From contig NZ_BQHI01000007.1 of assembly GCF_021603585.1 (NCBI RefSeq), forward strand, positions 186,001-250,000: DNA of 64,000 nt, written 5' to 3'. Source of the stretch: Pseudomonas sputi (GTDB lineage Bacteria; Pseudomonadota; Gammaproteobacteria; Pseudomonadales; Pseudomonadaceae). A program made the position numbers and the translations under genes. Shown here piece by piece: positions 22,270-34,995 of the stretch. How positions within the stretch are numbered: the stretch's first letter is position 1; each line of letters opens with the position of its first letter. The notes beneath the pieces were generated by a model. It did no database searches. It was not told the origin of the DNA and saw only the letters and a program-made list of their open reading frames with translations.

Positions 22270-23295
22270 ATGAGGAAATCACTACTCGCCCTGCTGTTTC
22301 TGGCCTCGGCCGGCGCCGCGCACGGGCAAGTGCAACTCAAGGAAGGTTTTCCACAGCAATACACGGTGGTTTCGGGGGATACACTCTGGGACATCTCCGG
22401 TAAATATTTGCGCGAACCCTGGCAGTGGCCACAGTTGTGGCGGGCCAATCCGCAGATCGAAAACCCCAACCTGATCTATCCGGGCGACACACTGACGCTC
22501 AGTTACGTCAACGGCCAGCCGCGCCTCACGGTCAATCGCGGCGAGTCGCGCGGCACCATCAAGCTGTCGCCGCGCATTCGTACAAGCCCGGTGGCCGAGG
22601 CGATTCCGAGCATTCCGCTCAAATCGATCAACAGCTTTCTGCTGAGCAACCGCATCGTCGACAAGGTCGAGGACTTCGACAAGGCGCCTTATATCGTTGC
22701 CGGCGACGCCGAACGGGTGCTCAGCGGCACCGGCGACCGGATTTTCGCCCGAGGCCACTTCGACCCGAACCAGCCGGTCTACGGGATCTTCCGCCAGGGC
22801 AAGGTCTACACCGATCCGCAGAGCAAGGAGTTCCTGGGGATCAACGCCGATGACATCGGCGGTGGTGAAATCGTCGCCACCGAAGGCGACGTCGCCACCC
22901 TCGCGCTGCAACGCACGACCCAGGAAGTGCGCCTCGGCGACCGCTTGTTCAGCGGTGAAGAGCGTTCGATCAACTCGACCTTCATGCCCAGCGCGCCCTC
23001 CACCGACATCAACGGCCTGATTATCGATGTGCCGCGCGGCGTCACGCAGATCGGCGCGATGGACGTGGTGACACTGAACAAGGGCAAACGCGACGGTCTG
23101 GCTGAAGGCAACGTGCTGGTGGTAATGAAAACCGGGGAAACCGTACGCGACCGGATCACCGGTCAACCGCTGAAAATTCCCGATGAACGCGCAGGCTTGC
23201 TGATGGTGTTCCGCACTTACGACAAACTCAGTTACGGCCTTGTGCTGAACGCATCGCGCTCACTGGCGGTGCTGGACAAGGTACGAAATCCTTAG
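22270..23295 (+). CDS. Exported LysM-domain protein
   Basis: A 341-residue protein with a cleavable signal peptide (MRKSLLALLFLASAGAAHGQ) and one LysM domain at about residues 33-83 (YTVVSGDTLWDISGKYL...IYPGDTLTLSY). The long C-terminal region has no motif I recognise. LysM binds peptidoglycan, so it probably works in the periplasm. It is divergent from def and followed by dprA, the order seen at PA0019-PA0021 of P. aeruginosa. Confidence 0.93.
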   Translation: MRKSLLALLFLASAGAAHGQVQLKEGFPQQYTVVSGDTLWDISGKYLREPWQWPQLWRANPQIENPNLIYPGDTLTLSYVNGQPRLTVNRGESRGTIKLSPRIRTSPVAEAIPSIPLKSINSFLLSNRIVDKVEDFDKAPYIVAGDAERVLSGTGDRIFARGHFDPNQPVYGIFRQGKVYTDPQSKEFLGINADDIGGGEIVATEGDVATLALQRTTQEVRLGDRLFSGEERSINSTFMPSAPSTDINGLIIDVPRGVTQIGAMDVVTLNKGKRDGLAEGNVLVVMKTGETVRDRITGQPLKIPDERAGLLMVFRTYDKLSYGLVLNASRSLAVLDKVRNP

Positions 23296-23374
23296 CTGAC
23301 TTCACAAGTTACCAACAGAGTTATCCACAGCTTGTTCCGAAAGGTTCGGGCCTTATAACGATCAAGGATGATCC

Positions 23375-24475
23375 ATGATGATGCCTGTCTCCCCGTCGGT
23401 CTCGCCGGCAGAACTGGAAGCGCGCCTGCGCCTGCACCGCTTGCCGGAAATCGGTCCCAAACGTTTCACCAAATTGCTCGAAGCCTTCGGCTGCGCCTCG
23501 AAGGCGATCAGCGCGCCGGCCAGCGCCTGGCGCTCGTTGGGTTTGCCGGCGGCTTGCGCCGAGGCCCGGCGCTGCCCTGACGTTCGCGACGGCGCCAGCC
23601 ACGCATTGCGCTGGTTAGAGCGTCCGGATCAACATTTACTGATGTGGGACCAAGCGGATTACCCGGCCTTGCTGGCGCAGATTCCCGACCCGCCACCCTT
23701 GCTGTTCGTCGCGGGCGATCCGCAGATACTGGAAAAACCGCAACTGGCGATGGTCGGCAGTCGCCGCGCTTCCCGCCCCGGCATGGACACCGCCGCTGCA
23801 TTTTCCCGCAGCCTTGCGGGTGCCGGATTTGTGATCACCAGTGGTCTGGCGCTGGGTATCGACGCGGCGGCGCATCAAGCCGCTGTTGACGTCGGCGGGC
23901 AAACGGTCGGCGTGCTGGGTACCGGTCTGGAAAACTTTTATCCACAGCGCAATCGGCGATTGGCGGATGCGATGATTGCGTCCGGCAGTGCGGTGCTTTC
24001 GGAATTCCCTCTGGACACCGGGCCGACGGCGAGCAACTTCCCAAGACGCAACCGGATCATCAGCGGCTTGTCCCTCGGCGTGCTGGTGGTCGAGGCCAGC
24101 GTGGCCAGCGGTTCCCTGATCACCGCGCGGCTGGCGGCAGAACAGGGGCGCGAGGTGTACGCCATCCCGGGTTCGATCCATCACCCCGGCGCTCGGGGCT
24201 GTCATCAACTGATCCGTGACGGAGCGGTGCTGGTGGAAAACATCGAGCACATTCTCGAAGCCCTGCGCGGCTGGCAGCAGTTGCCGCCATCCGCTGCAGT
24301 GCCGGATCCCGATCATCCTCTGCTGGACCTGTTGCACGCCGCGCCGCACACCAGCGAGGGCCTGGCTGACAGCAGTGGCTGGGCGTTGCCCAAAGTCCTG
24401 GCGACATTGACCGAACTGGAGATGGATGGTCGCGCGGTGTGCGAAAACGGCCGCTGGTTTGCGCGCGTAAGCTAG
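23375..24475 (+). CDS. dprA: DNA-processing protein DprA
   Basis: A RecA-loading protein that protects incoming single-stranded DNA during natural transformation. The 366 residues have an N-terminal SAM-like region, the Rossmann core (AMVGSRRASRPG, GFVITSGLALGIDAAAH, FPRRNRIISGLS) and a C-terminal winged-helix domain (DLLHAAPHTSEGLADSSGWALPKVLATL...). Length is normal. A perfect DnaA box lies in the promoter gap at 23321-23329 and another inside the gene at 23938-23946. Confidence 0.95.
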   Translation: MMMPVSPSVSPAELEARLRLHRLPEIGPKRFTKLLEAFGCASKAISAPASAWRSLGLPAACAEARRCPDVRDGASHALRWLERPDQHLLMWDQADYPALLAQIPDPPPLLFVAGDPQILEKPQLAMVGSRRASRPGMDTAAAFSRSLAGAGFVITSGLALGIDAAAHQAAVDVGGQTVGVLGTGLENFYPQRNRRLADAMIASGSAVLSEFPLDTGPTASNFPRRNRIISGLSLGVLVVEASVASGSLITARLAAEQGREVYAIPGSIHHPGARGCHQLIRDGAVLVENIEHILEALRGWQQLPPSAAVPDPDHPLLDLLHAAPHTSEGLADSSGWALPKVLATLTELEMDGRAVCENGRWFARVS

Positions 24476-24529
24476 GTTTTACATTGAAGATCGGTAAACT
24501 GCGCGAAACCTGTTTGCGGAGAGTTTTTC

Positions 24530-25087
24530 ATGGTCAACAGTTGGCGTGTGCAACAAGCCGCACGAGAGATTCGCGCCGGGGCGGTGATTGCCTATCCAAC
24601 CGAAGCCGTCTGGGGGCTGGGGTGCGATCCTTGGAATGAAGAAGCGGTGGATCGTCTGTTGGCGATCAAGAACCGTTCGGTGGACAAGGGGCTGATCCTG
24701 GTTGCCGACAACATTCATCAGTTCGATTTTCTGTTCGAGGACTTCCCGCAGGACTGGATCGATCGCATGGCCAGCACCTGGCCAGGCCCGAACACCTGGC
24801 TGGTACCCCATCAGAACCTGTTGCCGGAGTGGGTGACCGGGGTGCATGACACCGTGGCATTGCGGGTCAGTGATCATCCGCAGGTGCGGGATCTGTGCTC
24901 GTTGGTGGGGCCGTTGATTTCGACGTCGGCCAATCCGCAGGGACGGCCGGCGGCAAAGAGTCGCTTGCGGGTCGAGCAGTATTTCCGTGGTCAGGTCGAT
25001 CTGGTGCTCGGCGGAGCGCTGGGCGGTCGCAAGAACCCGAGCCTGATTCGGGATCTGGCCACCGGCAAAATTGTGCGCCCGGCCTGA
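24530..25087 (+). CDS. tsaC: Threonylcarbamoyl-AMP synthase (Sua5/YrdC family)
   Basis: Makes L-threonylcarbamoyl-AMP from Thr, bicarbonate and ATP for the t6A37 modification of tRNAs that read ANN codons. The 185 residues show the YrdC fold with [18 protein letters not shown] near the N-terminus, the [15 protein letters not shown] loop and [29 protein letters not shown] provides the ribosome binding site. In P. aeruginosa the next gene is qor; here a five-gene operon intervenes. Confidence 0.95.
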   Translation: MVNSWRVQQAAREIRAGAVIAYPTEAVWGLGCDPWNEEAVDRLLAIKNRSVDKGLILVADNIHQFDFLFEDFPQDWIDRMASTWPGPNTWLVPHQNLLPEWVTGVHDTVALRVSDHPQVRDLCSLVGPLISTSANPQGRPAAKSRLRVEQYFRGQVDLVLGGALGGRKNPSLIRDLATGKIVRPA

Positions 25088-25358
25088 TATCACCCTCAGT
25101 CAAATTAGTGCGTACTCCTCGGCTTCCATGGCGAGGAGTACTACATGTGCCTGCGATTTTTCCTTCATATACCTGAATTTTTAGCCCGGTTCTTGATTTG
25201 ATTTTTTCCTTTCTGCGTCAGATCAATCCGTAAGTATTCAGTTATTGTAATTTTTCCGACGTTATTCTCAGAAGCCACACAGTGGCGATTTTTCTAAAAC
25301 CATTCATTATTTCAATGCGCTCAGAAAACTTCGAAAAGTTAACGGCTGCGGAGAAGAA
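25088..25358 (+). promoter_or_regulatory. AT-rich leader and promoter region of the five-gene operon, with a perfect 10-bp inverted repeat
   Basis: There is no gene here. GTACTCCTCG (25112-25121) and its exact complement CGAGGAGTAC (25132-25141) flank a 10-base spacer. No T-run follows, so an operator or an mRNA hairpin is more likely than a terminator. From about 25155 to 25340 the sequence is clearly richer in A and T than its neighbours, which marks the edge of the inserted block. The ribosome binding site GGAGAAG lies just before ATG 25359. No lux box was recognised. Confidence 0.65.
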
Positions 25359-26030
25359 ATGGATATCAGGGATTCACAGTTAACGGATTATCTGCAGGAA
25401 CTTCAGGCGAGCCTTAAAAGGCGTCATGAGAACTATCGCATCGTTATTCTTGAAGCAGGATCAGACACGCGAGAGTTTGAACGGTTTGTTTCCCGTCATT
25501 TTCGGCTGCGATTGCAACACTACATGTTGACACCCAAAGCCAGGTTACTTGAAACACGTCTGGCGATTACTTCGCGCAGTACCCACTTTCTGTTGTATCA
25601 GCATGACAGGCCCACGGCCGTGTTGAGAGTGACCCCTGCGCCGTTCGAATGGGCCTCACTGGCGCAGCAGCAACTGTCTCCTGCCACAACGCTGTCGCGC
25701 CATGTCGAATTCAGTCGCTTGATCTGTCACTCGCAAACTCAATTCCCCATGTCGATCAACGGCCTGCTGGCAGCTGCCACGGAATGGGCGATCAAGCGCG
25801 GTTATGAGGGCGTTACCGCGCTCTGCCGAACACCGCAACGGCGATTGTTCCAGCGCTTCGGCCTGACGCCGATCACCACCGACGCCCTGCGCATCGAACA
25901 GCGCCAGCGCGGCGATTACTGGCTGCTCTCGGCTCAATGGCAGCAAATCTTCACAGCACTTCTGCAGTCCGCCCACCTGCTCGCCAACCCATTGGAGAAT
26001 CCAGTTAATGAATGCGCCTCTCAGTTTTGA
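25359..26030 (+). CDS. Acyl-homoserine-lactone-synthase/FeeM-like N-acyltransferase (putative)
   Basis: A 223-residue soluble protein without signal peptide. The pattern resembles the GNAT-fold group of LuxI-type and FeeM-type N-acyl amino acid synthases: an N-terminal FERFVSRHFRLR element, the core VEFSRLIC at about 116-123 (compare the E-x-SR signature), and RLFQRFGL at about 162-169. These enzymes move a fatty acyl group from acyl-ACP to an amine. It is the first gene of the operon and overlaps the next one by 23 bp. Base composition is lower in GC than the flanking core genes. The family assignment is by pattern and the substrate is unknown. Confidence 0.6.
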   Translation: MDIRDSQLTDYLQELQASLKRRHENYRIVILEAGSDTREFERFVSRHFRLRLQHYMLTPKARLLETRLAITSRSTHFLLYQHDRPTAVLRVTPAPFEWASLAQQQLSPATTLSRHVEFSRLICHSQTQFPMSINGLLAAATEWAIKRGYEGVTALCRTPQRRLFQRFGLTPITTDALRIEQRQRGDYWLLSAQWQQIFTALLQSAHLLANPLENPVNECASQF

Positions 26031-26742
26031 ACAACAATTAAGCCTGCTCGATGAGCGAATCGAAAAAACATGGGCCGATATTCTGGAAAGTTCGCGACTG
26101 GTAAAAGCCATCCGCGAAGGCAGCGTTTCAAAAGCCTTATACGCGATCTACATGATCCAGACTTTTCACTACACGGCGCACAATGCGCGAAATCAAGGAT
26201 TGGTCGGAGTTCGGCACGCGGATAATCCGGTGTATACCAAGTTCTGTTTCGAACATGCGGCACAAGAAGTCGGTCATGAAAAAATGGCACTGCATGATGT
26301 CATGAGTCTTGGTTTGAAGAATGAAGTGTTCGATATTCCACCTGCCCTTCCGGCCACCGATGTGCTGATCGCTTATTTATACTGGGTCTCCTTTACCGGT
26401 AACCCGTTACAACGGCTTGGTTATAGTTATTGGGCAGAAAACGCCTACCAGTTCATCACTCCGCTTATTAACAACTTGAGTGAAGTTCTGGATCTGAAAC
26501 CCGCTCAACTGACATTTTTCATTGCACATTCCGACATTGATATCGAGCATTTCAACGAAATCAAACTCATGCTGCAGCGCACCTGCAAATGTCAGGAGGA
26601 CTGGGATGCGATCACCACTGTCATGGAAACCAGCCTGCGCCTGACCGGCGCCATGCTTGAGGCGGTTTATGAGCAGTTTGAGGCCTGGCAAAACGGGTTG
26701 GCGCCCCGCTATGACTTCCTCCAGGTCCTGGACAACCAATGA
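26008..26742 (+). CDS. Heme-oxygenase-like diiron oxidase/oxygenase (HDO superfamily, putative)
   Basis: An all-helical 244-residue protein of the iron-containing redox / TenA-like type. Likely metal ligands, judged by eye, are Glu82 and/or Glu87 and His90 (FEHAAQEVGHEKMALHD), Glu144 (YWAENAYQF) and His174, Asp178 and His181 (HSDIDIEHFNE). The spacing of the last three matches the chlamydial CADD ligands. HDO enzymes such as UndA, BesC, SznF and CADD use O2 to fragment, desaturate or hydroxylate amino- or fatty-acid substrates. GGAG at 25993 precedes ATG 26008, inside the end of the previous gene. The actual reaction is unknown. Confidence 0.72.
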   Translation: MNAPLSFEQQLSLLDERIEKTWADILESSRLVKAIREGSVSKALYAIYMIQTFHYTAHNARNQGLVGVRHADNPVYTKFCFEHAAQEVGHEKMALHDVMSLGLKNEVFDIPPALPATDVLIAYLYWVSFTGNPLQRLGYSYWAENAYQFITPLINNLSEVLDLKPAQLTFFIAHSDIDIEHFNEIKLMLQRTCKCQEDWDAITTVMETSLRLTGAMLEAVYEQFEAWQNGLAPRYDFLQVLDNQ

Positions 26743-26784
26743 AGGCCTTACACCCATCTTCATATCTGATGGCTGGAGGCAGAC

Positions 26785-27879
26785 ATGGCTGATTATTTCG
26801 ACCGGCTCAACTACACGCTGGGGGATGAGGACACCGCGCTCGAGTACGCGATTCTGCCCAGACATGCCAGACATGTCCTGGGGATCGCCGGATGCGGCGG
26901 CCGGCTGTTGCCGTTGCTGGCCGCTGCCCCGTCACGCATGACCTGTACCGATATCAGCGCACCGCAACTGGCGTTCACCCGATTGCGTTTTGCCCTGCTG
27001 GAACAGACCGATCACGAGTCGTTCATGGCGTTCATGGGCTATCGAATGGAAAGCCTGAGGGCGCGACGCCGCTCCATTTTCCAGCAACTGGTCTTACCGC
27101 CGGCGGATCGTCGCTGGCTGTCCGCGTTCTTCCAGTCCCGACGTTGGGAAGCACCGATTTACATGGGGGCATTCGAGCAGACCCTGAAGCGGTTGGCGAA
27201 GATCACCGCACTGTTTACCGGTAAGGCGGGCCGGGGCATTTTTCAGTTCAGCCGGCTTGACGAACAAACGGAATATTACCGAAACCGCTTTCCCCTCAAG
27301 CGCTGGAAGGCAGTGATCGGTTTGCTGGGAAATGCAGCAGTGCTCAATTCGCTGCTGTACAAGGGCGCGTTTCCACCCAACAACCTGGGGATCAGCTCGC
27401 GCGCGGCGTATCTGGAAATTTTCCATACGTTGTTCACCACTCAGGTGGTCCGCGAGAGTTTTTTCCTGCAAATGCTGTTTTTCGGTGAGCTGCGCTATCC
27501 GCAAGGCTTTCCGCTGGAGTGTGATCCGGCCATTTTTCAGCAGGCCCGCGAGGGACTTCAGCAGTGCGAGTTACGCGTGGTGCAGGCGGACATCCTTGGC
27601 TGTGCTGCCGGGGAAACAGCCATCGATTTCATATCGCTGTCGGACGTGCCTTCCTTCATGCCCGAAGCGGCCGGAAAAAACATTTTGCAGCGCCTGGCTC
27701 CGGCTCTGTCGGAAAACGCACAGGTGGTCATGCGGGGGCATCTGCATGTGGTGCAACCCGATTGTGCAGGCTTTTGCAATGTCACCCACCAGTACCAGTC
27801 AGACATCGCACGCGAAAGAACCCAGCTCTGGCATGTCCAGGTCTATCGCCGCACTCCCTCTTTGCAGGTATCCCGATGA
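26785..27879 (+). CDS. BtaA-like (DUF3419) SAM-dependent 3-amino-3-carboxypropyl transferase (putative)
   Basis: The 364 residues have the signs of the DUF3419 family: a Rossmann SAM site VLGIAGCGGRLLPLL (about 31-45), TCTDISAPQLAFTRLRFALL (about 53-72) in place of the usual DxNpaQ motif, and a late ISLSDVPSFMP stretch. Members such as bacterial BtaA move the aminocarboxypropyl group of SAM to diacylglycerol in betaine-lipid synthesis. No BtaB methyltransferase partner lies nearby, so a small-molecule acceptor is more likely here. GGAGG precedes the ATG. Its stop overlaps the next start (ATGA). Confidence 0.72.
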   Translation: MADYFDRLNYTLGDEDTALEYAILPRHARHVLGIAGCGGRLLPLLAAAPSRMTCTDISAPQLAFTRLRFALLEQTDHESFMAFMGYRMESLRARRRSIFQQLVLPPADRRWLSAFFQSRRWEAPIYMGAFEQTLKRLAKITALFTGKAGRGIFQFSRLDEQTEYYRNRFPLKRWKAVIGLLGNAAVLNSLLYKGAFPPNNLGISSRAAYLEIFHTLFTTQVVRESFFLQMLFFGELRYPQGFPLECDPAIFQQAREGLQQCELRVVQADILGCAAGETAIDFISLSDVPSFMPEAAGKNILQRLAPALSENAQVVMRGHLHVVQPDCAGFCNVTHQYQSDIARERTQLWHVQVYRRTPSLQVSR

Positions 27880-29133
27880 ACACTTTTCAACCGACCGTCA
27901 ATTGGGTCAAAAACCGTGTCCGGCAAGCGCGTGACGATCAGCAACAGCTATTCGACGCGGGGCTGAACGGCTTGAAGCTGGCTAAACGTGAAGGCAAAGA
28001 GATCGAACTCGACAGCGGCGAACGGCTGACCGAGTTCCTTTCCTGCTCTTATCTGGGGCTGGAGTGTGATCCACGCCTGATTCAAGGAGCGGTGAGCGCT
28101 GCGGAGTCTTTCGGCGTGCAGTTCGCCGCTGCACGAACCCGAGCCCTGTTGCCGCCCATGCGTGAGCTGGACGACCTGCTGAACCGGATATTTCAGGGAC
28201 ACGCAGTCACCTTCAACTCAGTAGGCAGTGCGCATCTTGGCTGTCTGCCGCTGCTCGGTTCCGGTGAGATGCCCTCTTATCCCATGCGCCGTGGTCCCTG
28301 CTGGATAGTCGACCGTGCCGCTCATGCGTCGATGCAAGTGCTGCAAGGCATTCTCTGGCAATTCGGCCCGATTCAGCGCCGCGATTGCAGCGATGTAGAG
28401 CAGGTGGAAGAAGCCTGTTCAACTGCAGTCGCGGCGGGTAACACGCCCATTATCCTGACCGACAGCATTGGTTCGATGCGTGGTGTGTACCCAATAAATC
28501 GCCTGCTGCAACTGGCGGAGCGTTTTGACGGTTATCTCTATGCGGATGACGCCCACGGTACCTCGATCCATGGTGTCGCCGGAGGAGGTTACGCGCTGGA
28601 CGCGGTGGATGAACGACAGCACGGCCGGCTGATCCTCCTGTCGTCTTTGTCCAAGGCGTTCGGTGCCACCGGCGGGGCGATCACTGTGCGCACCGAAGCC
28701 GATGCCGAGATGATTCGGCGCCATGCATCGACTTATACGTTTGGCGGGCCATTGTCTGTTGGCGGGGTAGGTGCGGCTGTCGCTTCGGGGAAAATCCATT
28801 TGTCCCCGGAACTGAGTCAATTGCAGGCGTTGCTGTGGCGAAATATCGCCACGGTCGACGGTTTGCTGGGGCCAGTGCTCGGCAATCATCACGTCGCGTC
28901 CCCCATTCGTTTTATCCGCGTCGGGGCCGAGAGAGAGGCGATAAGCCTGGGGCAGCATTTGCGCCGGCTGGGAATTGCGGTCACCACCGCAGTGTTTCCG
29001 GTGGTCGCCAAGGGCGAGGCCATTTTGCGTCTGGCCATCAGTGCGAGTCACAGTCAGCGCCAGTTGGAATCTCTGGCGAACGCCGTCCGTAGCGGATTCG
29101 ATGAGCTGGGCATTCGTCGGGGAGGACGCGGCG

Positions 29134-29144
<11 letters not shown>
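27876..29144 (+). CDS. PLP-dependent alpha-oxoamine synthase (BioF/KBL/CqsA-like)
   Basis: A 422-residue fold-type I enzyme. PLP residues are visible: His150 in WIVDRAAHASM (ring stacking), Asp225 and His227 in YADDAHGTS, and the Schiff-base Lys260 in LSSLSKAFGATGG. Family members condense an amino acid with an acyl-CoA or acyl-ACP, usually with loss of CO2, to give an amino ketone (BioF, serine palmitoyltransferase, the autoinducer synthase CqsA). The start at ATG 27876 overlaps the previous stop by 4 bp. Biotin genes are absent here, so a role in biotin synthesis is unlikely. Confidence 0.85.
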
Positions 29145-32486
<3,342 letters not shown>

Positions 32487-32495
32487 GGATTTCTG

Positions 32496-33317
32496 ATGGA
32501 TCGTTACGTCGTTTTCGGTAACCCGATCGGTCACAGCAAATCGCCGATGATTCACAAACTGTTCGCCGAACAGACCGGGCAGAGCCTCGACTACAGCACC
32601 CTGCTGGCGCCGCTCGAGGACTTTTCCGGCTGCGCCACGGCGTTTTTCCAGGACGGTCGCGGCGCCAACGTGACCGTGCCGTTCAAGGAAGACGCCTATC
32701 GCCTCGCCAACAGCCTGACCGCCCGCGCCCAGCGCGCCGGTGCGGTGAACACTCTGAGCAAACTGGCCGATGGCAGCCTGCTCGGCGATAACACCGACGG
32801 CGCCGGGCTGGTGCGGGATCTGACGGTCAACGCCGGGTTCAGCCTCACCGGCAAACGCATTCTGCTGCTCGGCGCCGGCGGTGCGGTGCGCGGTGCGCTG
32901 GAGCCATTGCTGGCGCAGCAGCCGGCCTCGGTCATCATCGCCAATCGCACGGTGGACAAGGCCGAGCTGTTGGCCGAGCTGTTCTGTGATCTGGGGCCGG
33001 TATCGGCCAGTGGTTACGACTGGTTGCGCGAGCCGGTGGACGTGATCATTAACGCAACGTCTGCCAGCCTCACTGGCGACGTGCCGCCGATTGCCCCTAG
33101 CCTGATAGAACCCGGCAAGACGCTGTGCTACGACATGATGTACGGCAAGGAACCGACCGCGTTCTGCCGCTGGGCCAGTGAGCATGGCGCGGCCGTGGTG
33201 ATGGATGGCTTGGGCATGTTGGCCGAACAGGCTGCCGAGGCGTTCTTCCTGTGGCGCGGCGTACGTCCCGACACGGCGCCGGTTCTGGCGGAATTGCGTC
33301 GGCAGTTGGCGCTTTAA
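32496..33317 (+). CDS. aroE: Shikimate dehydrogenase (NADP+)
   Basis: The 273-residue enzyme reduces 3-dehydroshikimate in aromatic amino-acid synthesis. Seen are the shikimate site [16 protein letters not shown] at the N-terminus, [11 protein letters not shown] with the catalytic Lys, [12 protein letters not shown] with the catalytic Asp, the NADP loop [12 protein letters not shown] and the NRT motif that favours NADP. It is tightly linked to hemF. Confidence 0.97.
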   Translation: MDRYVVFGNPIGHSKSPMIHKLFAEQTGQSLDYSTLLAPLEDFSGCATAFFQDGRGANVTVPFKEDAYRLANSLTARAQRAGAVNTLSKLADGSLLGDNTDGAGLVRDLTVNAGFSLTGKRILLLGAGGAVRGALEPLLAQQPASVIIANRTVDKAELLAELFCDLGPVSASGYDWLREPVDVIINATSASLTGDVPPIAPSLIEPGKTLCYDMMYGKEPTAFCRWASEHGAAVVMDGLGMLAEQAAEAFFLWRGVRPDTAPVLAELRRQLAL

Positions 33318-33324
33318 GACGCCC

Positions 33325-34893
33325 TCAGTCTTCGAAGCGGATCGGGCATTTCTCCGGCCCTTCGAGCTTGCGCAATTCTTCCACTACCTGCGGACGCGCC
33401 TGGCGCAAGGTCAGGCTGCGATCCTGGCGCAGCAGGCGCCGGGCTTCCTGATGGAGCATTTCCACGCCTGAATAGTCGATGAAGTTGATCTGCTGCGCCT
33501 CGATCACCACCCGCGCACCGTGCATCCGTTGCAGGCGCACTTGCAGATAGTGGCTGGCGCCGAAAAAGATCGACCCGCCGACCCGCAGTACATCGTCTTC
33601 GCCATCGCGCCAGTGCTGCACCCTCGGCTGTGAGGTGCGCTTGAGGTAGAAGAATAGCGAGGCCAGCACGCCGGCATAGATCGCCGTCTGCAATTCCAGC
33701 AACAACGTGGCGACGCAGGTCAGACTCATCACCACAAATTCGGCCCGGCTGACTCGCAGCAGTGCACGGATGCCGCGATGATCCACCAGTCCCCAGGCGA
33801 TCAACAAAATGCTGCCGGCCATGGCCGGAATCGGAATGTGCGCGATCAGCCCGGCACCGAAAATCGCGAACAACGCCACCCACAACGCCGAAAACACTCC
33901 GGCCAATGGCGAGCTCGCCCCGGCCTCATGGCTCAACCCGGAGCGGGTGAACGAGCCGGCGGACAACGATCCCGAAAAGAATGCCCCGACAATGTTCGAC
34001 AGCCCCTGCGCACGGACTTCCTGATTGGCGTCGAGCAACTGTTGTGAACGTGCGGAAATCGAACGGGCAATCGACAGGCTGGTGACCAACCCGAGCATGC
34101 CCACCGCTACGGCACTGGGCAGCAGGCGCAGGATCAGATCCATATCCAGCGGCAATCCACTGAACGGCGGCAAGCGCCCGACAAACGCGCTGACCCGTTG
34201 AACATGCCCGAACATCGCCGGCCACAGCCACACCACCAGACTGCCGAGCACTAATGTCATCAACAACGTCGGCCAGCGCGGCAGCCATTGTTTGAGCAAG
34301 GCGCCAACCACAACCGTCGCCACACCAAGGACCAGCGACGGTTTATCCACCGCCCCTAGATGGCGCAGCAGATCCATCAGGCTGTCCAGCGCCGTGGCCT
34401 TGGCCGGCAGATCCAGCCCCAGCAGGTTCGGCAATTGACCGATGGCAATCACCACCGCCGCGCCGAGGGTGAAGCCCAGCACCACGGAATGCGAGACGAA
34501 ATTCACCAGTGCACCGAAGCGCAGCAGGCCGAGCAGCCACTGGAAAATCCCGGCAAGGAAGGTCAGCAGCAGGATCAGGGTGATGTAGTCCTGTGACGCA
34601 GGCACGGCCAGCGGGCTGACACTGGCGAACAGCACAATCGAAATCGCCGCCGTCGGCCCGCAGATCAGATGCCAAGACGAGCCCCACAGACAGGCGATCA
34701 ACACCGGAACGATGGCGGCATAGAGACCATATTCCGGTGGGAGACCGGCGATCAGGGCGTAGGCAATCGACTGAGGCAACGCGAGAATCGCCCCGCTGAG
34801 GCCGACGACCAGATCCCGCCCGACGCTGGCGCGGGTCTGCCGGGGCAGCCAGGTCAGGAAGGGGAAAAGTGAGCGACGGCTGGGGAGGGCCAT
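33325..34893 (-). CDS. SulP-family anion transporter with STAS domain
   Basis: A 522-residue inner-membrane carrier. About eleven to fourteen membrane segments fill residues 25-420, beginning after ASVGRDLVVGLSGAILALPQSIAYALIAGLPPEYGLYAAIV, the SulP signature. A C-terminal STAS domain follows at about 440-515 (VVIEAQQINFIDYSGVEMLHQ). The likely substrate is sulfate, or another oxyanion or bicarbonate. It lies beside choline-sulfatase genes, which release sulfate. The start is ATG 34893; an upstream ATG in frame would run into the REP element. Confidence 0.92.
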   Translation of the reverse strand: MALPSRRSLFPFLTWLPRQTRASVGRDLVVGLSGAILALPQSIAYALIAGLPPEYGLYAAIVPVLIACLWGSSWHLICGPTAAISIVLFASVSPLAVPASQDYITLILLLTFLAGIFQWLLGLLRFGALVNFVSHSVVLGFTLGAAVVIAIGQLPNLLGLDLPAKATALDSLMDLLRHLGAVDKPSLVLGVATVVVGALLKQWLPRWPTLLMTLVLGSLVVWLWPAMFGHVQRVSAFVGRLPPFSGLPLDMDLILRLLPSAVAVGMLGLVTSLSIARSISARSQQLLDANQEVRAQGLSNIVGAFFSGSLSAGSFTRSGLSHEAGASSPLAGVFSALWVALFAIFGAGLIAHIPIPAMAGSILLIAWGLVDHRGIRALLRVSRAEFVVMSLTCVATLLLELQTAIYAGVLASLFFYLKRTSQPRVQHWRDGEDDVLRVGGSIFFGASHYLQVRLQRMHGARVVIEAQQINFIDYSGVEMLHQEARRLLRQDRSLTLRQARPQVVEELRKLEGPEKCPIRFED

Positions 34894-34929
34894 GGATCCT
34901 CTCGGGTGAAATTTTGCGCATTGTACGCA

Positions 34930-34984
34930 GTCCGGGACGCGGAGCGTCCATTGCGGCGTTCCCACGCAGAGCGTGGGAACGATC
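34930..34984. repeat. REP-type palindromic element
   Basis: Two adjacent imperfect or perfect palindromes are present. GGACGC-GGA-GCGTCC lies at about 34934-34948. CGTTCCCACGC at 34957-34967 pairs exactly with GCGTGGGAACG at 34971-34981 around an AGA loop. This paired form is a well-known family of extragenic repeats in the P. fluorescens group. It lies in the 102-bp gap between the sulP start and the choX stop and may shape the 3' end of the choX transcript. Confidence 0.85.
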
Positions 34985-34995
34985 GGCCCGCGCAG

